Of a stretch of 64,000 nt of DNA, positions 1 through 8,825 are shown piece after piece (within the stretch, counting starts at the first letter, position 1; every line of letters begins with the position of its first letter). The notes beneath the pieces are model-generated. The model did not search any database. It saw only the letters and a program-made list of their open reading frames with translations, and had not been told where the DNA came from. A program made the translations under genes and the position numbers. Source of the stretch: CBDBBY01 sp965205055 (GTDB lineage Bacteria > Pseudomonadota > Alphaproteobacteria > Rhodobacterales > Rhodobacteraceae); the NCBI GenBank assembly GCA_965205055.1, contig OZ242030.1:2108001-2172000 (forward strand). The letters run 5' to 3'.

Positions 1-1
1 A

Positions 2-997
2 CGTAATAATACCCGTACCGTGCATGATGTTGTGCGCAGGATAGAACGGCAAACGTTTGTGATGGATCCTGACTTCCAGCGTGATTTCATTTGGGATACG
101 GGCAAGCAAAGCAGATTGATCGAATCCGTTGTGATGCGGATCCCGCTGCCAGTATTCTATCTTGCCGAGGATGACCGGGAGCGTCTAGTTGTCGTGGATG
201 GTTTGCAACGACTAACCACCTTTCAACGTTATATCCATAACGAATTCTCGCTTCGGCTAAAGGATCAGCCTGAGCTAAACAATAAAAAATTCGAGGATTT
301 GCCACCCAAACTTCAGAATCGCATTGAAGACTGCAACCTGATCCTGTATGTCATCGACGCAAGGGTTTCCGAACAGGCGAGGTTGGATATCTTTGAGCGA
401 GTTAACGGCGGGGTTCCACTGTCCCGACAACAGATGCGCAACTGCTTGTACATGGGCGACGCGACGCGATTCCTGAAGGATGAGGCGCGGACTGAGGCTT
501 TTTTGAAAGCAACCGGGCGTAGCCTACAGACGAAGAAGATGCGGGATCGAGAGTTCGTCAATCGGTTTTGTGCGTTTCAAGTGTTGGAACTCGAAACTTA
601 TCGAGACATGGATAAGTTTCTTGCCGATTGTCTCAGAAAAATGAACTCCCTGCCGGAGTTTTTGCCTAATTTGTCTCGCCAACTTGGAACCACGCTTGAC
701 AACAATTTCAATTTGTTCGGCAAGCATGCATTTCGAAAACACAAGCCTGGGCAAGAAATGCGCAATGTGCTGAATGCCTCCCTATGGGACGTGATGTCCA
801 CCGGTCTGTCGCGGTACCCGCCACAAGTTGTTAACGAAAGAGCTACCGCTCTGCGAGAGGCGTATTATCGACTCTTGAAAAACGAGGAGTTCGTGGATGC
901 GATTACGCGGGGAACCAACAACGTGAATAAAGTCAAAACCCGCTTCGCGATGGCTGCAGAAATGTTTGAAGAAGTGCTCGGTGCTTACTCGACTTGA
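2..997 (+). CDS. DUF262 (GmrS/DndB-like N-terminal) protein, 5' partial
   Basis: The protein carries the DUF262 signature. Numbering from the GTG at position 20, FQRDF is at 19-23, IPLPVFYL at 41-48 and DGLQRLTT at 60-67, followed by an NGG-LS-QQ-R segment near 130. DUF262 is the nucleotide-binding/hydrolysing half of GmrSD-type restriction enzymes and related defence proteins. The frame is open upstream of the GTG to the window edge and reads sensibly, so the real start is probably outside. At about 330 residues it lacks the C-terminal HNH (DUF1524) nuclease of full GmrSD proteins. It overlaps the next gene by 17-32 bases, which points to translational coupling with the ATPase. Family assignment is firm; the defence role is inferred. 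Confidence 0.85.
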   Translation, partial: RNNTRTVHDVVRRIERQTFVMDPDFQRDFIWDTGKQSRLIESVVMRIPLPVFYLAEDDRERLVVVDGLQRLTTFQRYIHNEFSLRLKDQPELNNKKFEDLPPKLQNRIEDCNLILYVIDARVSEQARLDIFERVNGGVPLSRQQMRNCLYMGDATRFLKDEARTEAFLKATGRSLQTKKMRDREFVNRFCAFQVLELETYRDMDKFLADCLRKMNSLPEFLPNLSRQLGTTLDNNFNLFGKHAFRKHKPGQEMRNVLNASLWDVMSTGLSRYPPQVVNERATALREAYYRLLKNEEFVDAITRGTNNVNKVKTRFAMAAEMFEEVLGAYST

Positions 998-2135
998 TCT
1001 CCGCTTCTTCAAGTGTTTCGAGCGGCTGCAGCTTCCTCTAGCGCCGCTGACGCTTCTCGCCGGCCTTAACGCTTCCGGCAAGTCGTCCGCACTGCAGGCG
1101 CTGGTCTTGTTGCACCAGACCATGCGCGAACACGAGTGGACAACTCGGCTCGTTCTCAACGGCACCGGCGTTCGATTGGGTACGATGCCGAACGTCGTCG
1201 ACGAAGTCTTCGGGCGGAGCAGCTTCGAGATTGCACTCTTGGACGATGAGAATACCTGCGGTTGGACGTTTGCGGGAGACCGGCGCGACATGTCTATGGC
1301 CGTCAAGAGGGTTTCCGTCAACGGACAAACGGTCGAAGCTCCTCAATTCTTACGTTACCTTTTACCCTCGGACGAGGAGTCCGCGACAAGCCCAACCTCT
1401 CTGGCCCGAAAGTTGCGGGATTTAACTTACATCACTGCAGAACGGGTGGGACCACAAGATGCGTATTCGCTTGAAGATCCTCATTTTTCCAAGATCGTAG
1501 GGCCGCGTGGCGAGCACGCGGTGAGCGTACTGCATTCGGGTCAAGACAAACCAGTATTGGCAGATCTCGCATTGCCGGACGCACCTGCCAGTCGATTTCG
1601 ACAGGTCGAGCAACGCATGCGCACGTTTTTTCCGGGCTGCACTCTAGAGCTGCAGCAAGCGCCCCGGTCGAACGTTGTGACGCTAGGCTTGCGGACTTCG
1701 GAAGACACGGGTTTTCATCTTCCGGCTCATACAGGATACGGTCTCACGCAGTGCTTGCCCATCGTGGTTGCTGCGCTTTCCGCTGACAGAGGGGACATCC
1801 TCTTGATAGAAAATCCAGAAATACATCTCCATCCTGCCGGTCAGGCGATGATGGGGCAATTTTTGGCTGACGTTGCACGTGCCGGGATGCAGGTTCTAGT
1901 GGAAACCCACAGCGATCATGTGCTGAGCGGCATTCGCCGCAAAGTCAAGAAAGGTCATCTTGCCGCGAATCAGGTCGCCATCCACTTTTTTCGACCAAGG
2001 TCAGAAGACCAGCCTCAGGTAGTAAGTCCGACAATCGACGAATCCGGCAACATTGATTTCTGGCCTGAGGGGTTCTTTGATCAATTCGACAAGGATACAA
2101 GCTATTTCGCCGGATGGGGAGAGAGTGGGAGCTGA
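966..2135 (+). CDS. AAA family ATPase with DUF3696-like C-terminus
   Basis: This is a RecF/OLD-like ABC-class ATPase. The Walker A motif GLNASGKSS is at residues 33-41. The Walker B region, LLIENPEIHLHP, is near 279-290, with an ETHSDHVL H-loop segment near 312. The C-terminal stretch ending in an FWPEGFFDQFD motif is typical of DUF3696. The start is TTG 966 or, equally possible, GTG 981, which has an AAGAAG element 7-12 bases upstream. It overlaps the DUF262 gene at its 5' end and the following gene at its 3' end. ATPases of this class power several anti-phage systems; the substrate here is unknown. I infer that the three genes form one functional unit. Confidence 0.85.
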   Translation: MKKCSVLTRLDLRFFKCFERLQLPLAPLTLLAGLNASGKSSALQALVLLHQTMREHEWTTRLVLNGTGVRLGTMPNVVDEVFGRSSFEIALLDDENTCGWTFAGDRRDMSMAVKRVSVNGQTVEAPQFLRYLLPSDEESATSPTSLARKLRDLTYITAERVGPQDAYSLEDPHFSKIVGPRGEHAVSVLHSGQDKPVLADLALPDAPASRFRQVEQRMRTFFPGCTLELQQAPRSNVVTLGLRTSEDTGFHLPAHTGYGLTQCLPIVVAALSADRGDILLIENPEIHLHPAGQAMMGQFLADVARAGMQVLVETHSDHVLSGIRRKVKKGHLAANQVAIHFFRPRSEDQPQVVSPTIDESGNIDFWPEGFFDQFDKDTSYFAGWGESGS

Positions 2136-3075
2136 AGTGGATCTCCTTTTCAACGAACTCTCGGTCCATCGACAATTTCCAGACGTTGCGACCTTCCGCA
2201 TCGCCATCGGCCGGGTGATGGCGATGCGGGAACTCGCGCGCAGCCAGTATGGACGGAATTTGCAAGTTCATTACGGCGTCGCCAATGCAAATGTGACACC
2301 CGACTTGTCGATGCAGCAGGCGGTTCGAGGCTTGAGTAGAGATGAGCGCAGCTCATTGATGCAGTGGCTGACCCGAAGTGGACCCTTCTGGGAGGACTTC
2401 CGGCAGCACCAAAGGAAAGACTGGTTGGAATGTGACGGTGAAATAGTCACCGACACGGCAGTAGGCGAGGCCGCCTATCGCCTTTCCCACAATATCGAGT
2501 GTAGCCTCGTCAGCATTTGTCCTTCGTCGTGGCTTCGCTCACCGTTATCGGTCGAATGGGACAGGTTGACTGAGAGCATTGACGTCCCCAACTACTGGGA
2601 TGCCGAAAGCTTGAGGAATGCTCTCAATGCGTCGTCCCCGCTTGCATCATGGGATGATTTGGAGACCGCGGCGCGAGGTCGCTGCCGCGATCTGTCGTTT
2701 TCACAAAATTGCTTTGAGCCTTTGCGAGGGCCTCCATTCTCCCCGGCCGCCGCACGGGCCCTGCTGTCGCGGCTAACCGTCCTGCAGGAATTAAAGAACC
2801 ACTCCAACGAGAACGGCGGACGTACGCCTGCGGGCCAAGAGATTTATGACAATTACTTCAGGGGCAAATGGTTTTCCGATTCTTCCGATACGGAAAAAGC
2901 GAAATTCCGGCAAGCCCTCACATTTCCCCACCCGGAGGAGGCTCAGAATTCCCTGTTTTGTCCATGGCACGGCAAAATAAAGACTTCCCAGATGCGAGTT
3001 CACTTCTCGTGGCCAGTAAACGCGGCCACGCCAGTCTACGTCGTTTACGTTGGACCGAAAATAACCAAGCGGTAA
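2125..3075 (+). CDS. Unknown protein, third gene of the DUF262/ATPase cassette
   Basis: I do not recognise this family. The likely start is GTG 2125 or GTG 2137, overlapping or abutting the ATPase stop at 2133-2135, so it is coupled to that gene. The product is about 312-316 residues and soluble, with no membrane segment or signal peptide. The C-terminal 45 residues contain a CPWHGKI segment, then a RVHFSW strand and a VVYVGPKIT ending. These look like a compact beta-rich domain with conserved-looking His, Gly, Lys and Arg. Its position as last gene of the cassette suggests effector or specificity component, but this is inference only. An open reading frame exists further upstream, but it would lie inside the ATPase gene. 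Confidence 0.7.
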   Translation: MGAEVDLLFNELSVHRQFPDVATFRIAIGRVMAMRELARSQYGRNLQVHYGVANANVTPDLSMQQAVRGLSRDERSSLMQWLTRSGPFWEDFRQHQRKDWLECDGEIVTDTAVGEAAYRLSHNIECSLVSICPSSWLRSPLSVEWDRLTESIDVPNYWDAESLRNALNASSPLASWDDLETAARGRCRDLSFSQNCFEPLRGPPFSPAAARALLSRLTVLQELKNHSNENGGRTPAGQEIYDNYFRGKWFSDSSDTEKAKFRQALTFPHPEEAQNSLFCPWHGKIKTSQMRVHFSWPVNAATPVYVVYVGPKITKR

Positions 3076-3291
3076 GCCGTTCGTGTTCGCAGCGAAAATT
3101 CCGATCTGCCGGGCTTGGCGCAGCCGCGCAGCTGCGACTTCGTATCGAGTAGAACTCACGGCGTTCAAACTCCAAGAAGCTCTATATTCGCGAATTTTTG
3201 ATGATCCATGTGTCGATTGAAAGCAGGTCGTGCTCAACTTCTTCCGTGCATGTGATTGGACAGGCGGTGAAAGCAAAAGCGCCAGATCTCT

Positions 3292-3490
3292 TTGGTGGAT
3301 GACAAGAAATACGGAACGCCGGTACGCTTGGCGCTTGCAACGGGAATTCTAGCCTCGACTCTGGCGATGAATGCGCTTGCCCAAGATGCCGGCGCGGACC
3401 CAAGCGCCCGAGATAATCAAGGCATAACGCCACTGCCCATGGCGGCAGCCTATTGTTACGCCGAGATCGTTGAAGCGCTCATTGCGCGTG
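3292..3490 (+). pseudogene. Ankyrin-repeat protein, N-terminal fragment with signal peptide
   Basis: The frame starts around TTG 3292 / GTG 3295. It reads a signal-peptide-like segment (positively charged start, hydrophobic core, ANALA-type cleavage site), then one ankyrin unit with the pattern GADPSARDNQGITPL and an EIVEALIARA helix. After about position 3490 this frame no longer resembles ankyrin, and the sequence in another frame becomes an ABC ATPase. I read it as the 5' remnant of a secreted ankyrin protein cut by recombination. Confidence 0.55.
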
Positions 3491-4210
3491 CATTCGTTGG
3501 AAAAGGCCGATTTCTTCCTGCGGAAAGGCGGGCATGTCGCGATCGTCGGAGACAACGGAGCGGGCAAATCCACGCTCGTGCGAATGATATCAGGCGTCGA
3601 GCAGCCGACTTCGGGGAAGATCTACTTCGAGAATGGCGAGGTGTCGTTCGCCAATCCGATCGAGGCCAAGGAAGCGGGCGTTGAAACTGTCTTCCAAGAC
3701 CCCGCTCTTGCCGACGACCTCGATGTTCCATCCAACATCTTCCTGGGACGGGAACTCAAATATTTCAATCTTGGGCCGTTCAGCATCCTGAATGAGAAGC
3801 TGATGATGCGGAAATCCAAGGAAGTTCTGCAGAAGACGGGGATCAAGATCCCGGATCTCAAGAATGCGATCGGAAACATGTCCGGCGGGCAGCGCCAGTG
3901 CGTAGCGATCAGCCGTTCCGCAAGTTTCGTGTCGAAGCTAATCATCATGGACGAGCCGACGGCGGCTCTCGGCGTGCAGGAAACCGGCCAGGTCGAAAAC
4001 ATCATTCGAGGATTGAAGAAGAACGGAGTTCCTTTGATCCTGATCAGCCACAACTTGCGGCAAGTTTTCGATCTCGTCGACAAGATATGGGTGTTCCGCC
4101 GCGGACGGGTCGTGGGAGCGGTCGATGCAGCCAAGACCGACGGCAACGAGATCGTGTCATTGATCACTGGCGTGAAGTCCACGGTCGACTCGAACGCAAA
4201 CCACGTTTGA
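3470..4210 (+). pseudogene. Sugar ABC transporter ATP-binding protein (FrcA-like), 5' truncated
   Basis: The sequence encodes a ribose/fructose-type ABC ATPase: Walker A GDNGAGKST at residues 27-35, signature MSGGQRQ at 137-143, Walker B IIMDEPTAAL shortly after, and an ISHNLRQVF switch segment. The family has a conserved N-terminal strand of about 20 residues before the segment matching KADFFLRKG; here that part is replaced by sequence belonging to the upstream ankyrin fragment. No permease or sugar-binding gene is adjacent. The product could still be made from an internal start, but the missing N-terminus and lack of partners argue for a remnant. The C-terminal 240 residues look intact. Confidence 0.75.
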
Positions 4211-5013
4211 ACCACTGGAGCTAGCGGAAACTGCGGAAGCGGTCGGAATCTGATCCTGAAATTATGCATCGTCACAGACTTAGCAAAGCAATGCGCATTG
4301 CATTAAGTATTGTTAAGATCAGAGCAGTTTGTTTTTTTGATTGCAGTGGTAGGCCGCCAATGCCGATAACAGGTTTCCGATTGAAAATCTGAAAGTTGGT
4401 GACAAATAGAATGATGAATTCTTGAACGCCCACAAGAAAAAAAGTGAAACAGCAATACATAACATGTTGGTCAAACCTTAAATGGGTGAGTGAAGTCAAA
4501 AAAACCACATGATCGGCCTTTGGCCGCCCGCCCCCGACCATGAAACGGATTTCGCCGCTTCCCCTTCGACCGCTCAATGCCGAGGAGCAAGCGGAATGTA
4601 GATTGACGACGCGTAGCCGGACACCACGAATGCCGTCCCTGCGCGGCGGGCTTCGAGACCTGCGCTTGACATGCCCGGCCAAACCTGCGGAATTATCCGC
4701 CCACAACAGATGAAGGACTGAAACCTCGAACATCCGGCCGCCGGCCCGGCGGCGAAGCAACCGGCCTGACGCAAGCCACGCTCTGCGGAACGGGGTCGCC
4801 AGTGGGCCACAACGCGGGCCGCCCACGAAGATCGTCCCGGTTCTGGGGAGAGAAAGCCCGCAGACACCGTACGACCCCGGCACAGCCGAGGACAGGGTGG
4901 GTTTGCCCAACGGAAGAAAAGTGTCATGCCAATGTCTGGCAACCTTATCGGTCGAATCAAGATATCCGGAGTATCGGAACCCCATCTTTGAGGATTGGGT
5001 TAGGAGCAACAAT
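4211..5013. other. Intergenic stretch of about 800 bases, no gene supported
   Basis: A long frame is open on the minus strand, but its translation is arginine/cysteine/serine rich with no recognisable domain and no credible start site. The left part (4270-4500) is clearly AT-richer than the flanks, while 4500-4900 is GC-rich. This looks like non-coding or decayed sequence between two broken genes. Confidence 0.4.
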
Positions 5014-5697
5014 CATGTCTTCACGCAAATACGTTAGGGCCCAGCGGATTAAAAAAGCTGCGGAGATGCTTGCCTACCTCAACATAGCTCGTGTGCGGTG
5101 TTATTATAAGGCATTCGGCGAAGTACTCGGAGTTCATCCCTTATCGGTTAGCTGGTTTATTGGCGAAAAGCGTAAGGAAGGTTCGTGGGTGGTTAATTTG
5201 AAAAGGAACCAACCAACATGCTATCAACCATCTCAAAAACATCGTGCTCTAACACAACGGCACAAAATAGTTTCGTCAAAAACGAACCTTGAACAATACA
5301 TGCGCGACGGTTGGGGAGTTTCAGAAGAAGGGAAAGAAGAATGGAGAGGAATACTCGCCCGTGAGGTTCTCGCTTGTCTGAATGGAGAGCGCGTTTCTGT
5401 ACATGCAGTGCGTTCGCTGAGGTCCTTGGTGTTCCTGCCTCGTCCGTAGGAAATTACTTTGGAGAAAGGCGGAAAGAAGTTTCATGGGTTGTAATTAGGG
5501 GTATTGAAGGACCAACAGAACTTCATCAGGCGCATTTACTCTCCGGATCTACAAGAGCGCAGGATATAATTGAATCCGGAACCGAACTCGAAACACTTAT
5601 GCGCACACATTGGCAATATTCGGTATCAGGAGCTAAATCCATTCGTGATATGCCTATCTCGCCAAAATTTGACTGGTGGCAAACGGAAAATACTTGA
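5014..5697 (+). pseudogene. Tandem-duplicated domain protein with a frameshift
   Basis: ATG 5014 opens a protein whose first half has an AFGEVLGVHPLSVSWFIGEK segment followed by RKEGSWVV. The same block recurs in the second half as AFAEVLGVPASSVGNYFGER then RKEVSWVV, but in a different reading frame. The two halves also share a preceding LA-LN-ERV segment and a following TNLEQYMRDGW / TELETLMRTHW segment. The frame break falls near 5400-5415, inside the second copy, so a single gene has probably suffered an indel. The repeated unit (about 90 residues) resembles small alkyltransferase-like DNA-binding domains, but that is a weak guess. The surrounding sequence is AT-richer than the rest of the window, suggesting acquisition. 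Confidence 0.5.
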
Positions 5698-5833
5698 ACG
5701 CCTTGCGTATTAACCTAATTTTTCTGCGTTGCCTTGTTTGAGCAGATAACATAAACTCGATTTACACGGATTGATCGGGTTCTTTGAGTAATGCAACGAT
5801 TCAGCATTTTCGTACTCTACTCTGAGTGCCTAC

Positions 5834-6511
5834 TTAAGGCAAAAAATCTTCGAATATGAAGTTGTCCGAAACTGCGGAAGCGGAATCCTTCTCTTCTTCA
5901 GTTTGAACCGTCCAGACGACCACTGGTAACGAGTACTTGCATTCAGGCAATCCGTTCAGACCGCATGCAATGTAATCGGGCTGACATTCGACAGTGAGAT
6001 TCGGATTGACAGAATTAATGTTCTCGCAGATCAGTCCGCGCGTGAATTCCGGACAGGTCGATTCGAACCATTCGACGGTTGCATGGTTGAACGATTGAAC
6101 CGCAAATTCTCCGCAATAAGCTTGCATGACCCGGGCGACTTCCGACTCGAATTCGCCCGGCGGCCTTCGGGTCTTCAATTCGACGAGGATCGGCACCTTT
6201 GAATCGACCGACTCCAACACTTGTTGCAAGAGTGGAATTCGCTCTTCGGTTCCATGCAGCGCAAGATTTGAAATGCTATCGCTGGTCTCTTCCGAAATCA
6301 GCCCCGGCCTTCCCGTCATGCGTCCGAGTTCGTCGTCGTGGAAAACCGCGACCCCGCCATCGGCGAGATACTGGACGTCGAGTTCAATCCCGTACCCTCT
6401 TTCGACAGCGCGATTGACCGCCAAAAGGCTGTTTTCAGGAACAGTCTTCCCGGAGTGCAGGCCGCGATGGGCGAACGGCTTTTTCATCAACCATTCTGGC
6501 GAGCGCATCAA
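5834..6511 (-). CDS. Glycerophosphodiester phosphodiesterase
   Basis: This is a GDPD-family enzyme that hydrolyses glycerophosphodiesters to glycerol-3-phosphate and an alcohol. Catalytic features are visible: HRG at residues 15-17, PENS at 25-28, the metal/catalytic pair E43 and D45 in GIELDVQ, and H58 in VFHDD. At 225 residues it is a compact cytoplasmic UgpQ-type member with no signal peptide. It faces the dgcN operon divergently across about 230 bases and converges on the frameshifted gene to its left. No ugp transporter genes are near, so its substrate supply is unclear. Confidence 0.88.
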   Translation of the reverse strand: MMRSPEWLMKKPFAHRGLHSGKTVPENSLLAVNRAVERGYGIELDVQYLADGGVAVFHDDELGRMTGRPGLISEETSDSISNLALHGTEERIPLLQQVLESVDSKVPILVELKTRRPPGEFESEVARVMQAYCGEFAVQSFNHATVEWFESTCPEFTRGLICENINSVNPNLTVECQPDYIACGLNGLPECKYSLPVVVWTVQTEEEKDSASAVSDNFIFEDFLP

Positions 6512-6745
6512 TTGCTCCTATCACGGTGATTCCGGTCTGCACGTACGGCGAAGCTGGTGCGAACGCGACAGTGCGCGAAAGACCCGCAGCACGCTGCCTT
6601 CTTCGGGTCACGTCTTGCTCCAACCCGCGACATTGGGTGTTCAGGTCAGTATTCTGATGGTATTTCAACCAAAATTGTAGTCTTGGGTTCCCGCCCACAG
6701 ATTATAGCGAACATCAACCGTGGAAATTGCTGGAGCACGACTGAG

Positions 6746-7747
6746 ATGATCAAAAAACCATATCTCTTGTTTCTTGGCGACGCGCCCGACGCCCTCGCGG
6801 CGAAAGTCGCCCGCGGCATCAATCAGTGGCGCCCGGAGCAAGTCCTGGGCCAATATCGGATGGACGGTTGCAAGGCCGATCTGGGCATATCGGACATGAG
6901 CGTGCGCGAAGCCCGCGAGGCAGGCGCGGGTACCATGGTTGTCGGCGTCGCAAATCGCGGCGGCGTGATTTCGGAACGTTGGAAAAGCGTTTTGCGCGAG
7001 GCGCTTGAAGAAGGTCTGGATCTCGCCAGCGGTCTGCATCGGCGACTTGCCGACGATTCGGAACTCGTTCGAATTGCTCAAGCCAATGGTCGGGAATTGC
7101 ACGATGTCCGGCAGCCAACGGAATCTTATCCGATCGGCAATGGCCGCAAGAGATCCGGAAAGCGGTGCCTTGCGGTTGGCACGGACGTGTCGATCGGCAA
7201 GATGTACGTTTCGCTCGCGTTGGCGCGGGAACTTGAAGCGCGCAACCGCAAATGCACGTTTCGAGCGACAGGACAGACCGGCATACTGATTGAAGGAAAC
7301 GGCGTCCCGCTCGATGCAGTCGTTGCAGACTTCATGTCCGGCGCGGTTGAGCAGCTGACACCCGACAACGACGACGACCATTGGGACCTGATCGAAGGGC
7401 AAGGATCGCTATTCCATCCGTCTTTTTCAGGCATATCGCTCGCGCTGATTCACGGCGGCCAGCCTGATGCGTTGGTGCTCTGCCACGAGCCGACGCGGAC
7501 GAGCATGCGCGGTTTGTCAGGATACAGCCCTCCTTCGCTTGAAAAGCTTAGAGACGTGGCCCTTGATTTGGCTCGCATGGTGAATCCGAATTGCTCGGCA
7601 ATCGGCATTTCGATCAATTCCAGCAACATGGGCGAAGACGAAGCCTTGGCGTACGCAGAAAAAGTTGAAGCCCGAATGGGCATTCCAGTCCAGGATCCGG
7701 TGCGCCACGGAGTCAGCCGGATTACAGACAATTTGCTTTCGCTTTAG
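6746..7747 (+). CDS. dgcN: D-glutamate N-acetyltransferase family protein (DUF1611, DgcN-like)
   Basis: This 333-residue DUF1611 protein has a P-loop-like GTDVSIGKM at residues 145-153, a FRATGQTGILI segment and an IEGQGSLFHP segment, all typical of the family. In marine proteobacteria, DgcN acetylates D-glutamate and its neighbour DgcA racemises N-acetyl-D-glutamate; here the enolase-superfamily partner follows after 48 bases. I chose ATG 6746, which begins MIKKPYL; a longer upstream extension reads as low-quality sequence. Role: first step of D-glutamate use, probably from peptidoglycan-derived D-amino acids. The pathway assignment rests on the adjacent pairing and is strong inference. Confidence 0.8.
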   Translation: MIKKPYLLFLGDAPDALAAKVARGINQWRPEQVLGQYRMDGCKADLGISDMSVREAREAGAGTMVVGVANRGGVISERWKSVLREALEEGLDLASGLHRRLADDSELVRIAQANGRELHDVRQPTESYPIGNGRKRSGKRCLAVGTDVSIGKMYVSLALARELEARNRKCTFRATGQTGILIEGNGVPLDAVVADFMSGAVEQLTPDNDDDHWDLIEGQGSLFHPSFSGISLALIHGGQPDALVLCHEPTRTSMRGLSGYSPPSLEKLRDVALDLARMVNPNCSAIGISINSSNMGEDEALAYAEKVEARMGIPVQDPVRHGVSRITDNLLSL

Positions 7748-7752
7748 ACTTG

Positions 7753-7771
7753 GCGCCGCATATCGCGGCGC
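7753..7771 (+). other. Perfect 7-bp hairpin in the dgcN-dgcA gap
   Basis: GCGCCGC and GCGGCGC flank the loop ATATC, five bases after the dgcN stop and 24 bases before the dgcA start. There is no T-run, so it is not a standard terminator; it may stabilise or partly attenuate the operon transcript. Confidence 0.4.
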
Positions 7772-7795
7772 TGCATATTCCAAGAAGCTATAGCC

Positions 7796-8761
7796 GTGCA
7801 TATCGCCGTTCAGGAGCAGACATACCCGATGCGAACCCCCTTCGCGATCTCCAGGGGGTCTCGAACGGAAGCGCGCGTGCTGGTTGCAACTGCAGAGGAC
7901 GGCGGGATCGTCGGACGGGGAGAGTGCGTGCCGTATGCGCGTTATGGAGAGAGCGTCGAAAGCGTCGCCGCGCAGATTAATGGACTCAGGGCTCCTTTGG
8001 ACCGTCATTCGTTGCAAATCGCGCTTCCTTCTGGCGCCGCAAGAAACGCTGTCGACTGCGCCCTGTGGGACTTGGAGGCGAAAAGGGCCGGGAAAAGAGT
8101 CTGGGAACTGGCAGGGTTGCCGGAGCCGCGGCCCGTAGTGACTGCCTATACGATATCGCTTGGATCGCCTGACGAAATGGGACGTGCCGCGGAGGAAAAT
8201 TCCTGGCGCCCTCTGCTGAAAGTCAAACTTGGCAGCAAGGACGACCTGCCTCGGCTGGAGGCCGTCCGCGACAATGCGCCGGAATCGCGCATAATCGTGG
8301 ATGCGAATGAAGGCTGGAGTTCGACGGAGTTCCGTTCGATTTTCGCGCAGTTCGCGGATCTGCGCGTTGAAATGGTCGAGCAGCCGCTTCCGGCTGGGAA
8401 CGACGAACCGCTCGGCAACTTTGACGCCGACTTTGAACTATGCGCCGACGAAAGCTGCCACGACCGGAATTCTCTTGCGTCTCTCAAGGGCAGATACTCC
8501 ATGGTCAACATCAAGCTCGACAAGACGGGCGGATTGACCGAAGCGATCGCGCTCAAAGAGCAGGCGACGGCGGACGGCTACAAGATCATGGTTGGATGCA
8601 TGGTCGGAACCTCCCTGGCGATGGCCCCCGCAATGCTTGTCGCGCAAGGAGTCGCTATCGCCGATCTTGATGGTCCGCTGCTTTTGAAAGAAGACCGGCC
8701 GGACGGCCTGTGCTACGAAGGCGCATGCGTTCATCCCGCGAATCGTGAGTTGTGGGGCTGA
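7796..8761 (+). CDS. dgcA: N-acetyl-D-glutamate racemase / dipeptide epimerase (enolase superfamily)
   Basis: This 321-residue member of the mandelate racemase/muconate lactonising subgroup has all acid-base and metal positions: KVK at K142/K144, D169 in DANEGW, E195 in VEQP, D218 in CADES and K240 in NIKLDKTGG. Closest functional families are L-Ala-D/L-Glu epimerases and the DgcA racemases. Placement directly behind dgcN favours N-acetyl-D-glutamate racemase, and the following D-amino-acid aminotransferase fits D-amino-acid catabolism. The start is GTG 7796; the next in-frame start would remove the first beta strand. If the DgcN assignment were wrong, a muropeptide-recycling epimerase is the main alternative. 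Confidence 0.82.
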   Translation: MHIAVQEQTYPMRTPFAISRGSRTEARVLVATAEDGGIVGRGECVPYARYGESVESVAAQINGLRAPLDRHSLQIALPSGAARNAVDCALWDLEAKRAGKRVWELAGLPEPRPVVTAYTISLGSPDEMGRAAEENSWRPLLKVKLGSKDDLPRLEAVRDNAPESRIIVDANEGWSSTEFRSIFAQFADLRVEMVEQPLPAGNDEPLGNFDADFELCADESCHDRNSLASLKGRYSMVNIKLDKTGGLTEAIALKEQATADGYKIMVGCMVGTSLAMAPAMLVAQGVAIADLDGPLLLKEDRPDGLCYEGACVHPANRELWG

Positions 8762-8825
8762 TCCGTGCCGCGAAAATGGCGGCATGACCCGATGGACCAG
8801 CGCAAGAATTGAATTGGAGACAACA

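Noticed and set aside
4272..5012. 246-codon minus-strand open frame
   Set aside because: Composition is Arg/Cys/Ser/Gly rich without any domain; no ribosome site; it spans a sharp GC shift and lies between two broken genes.
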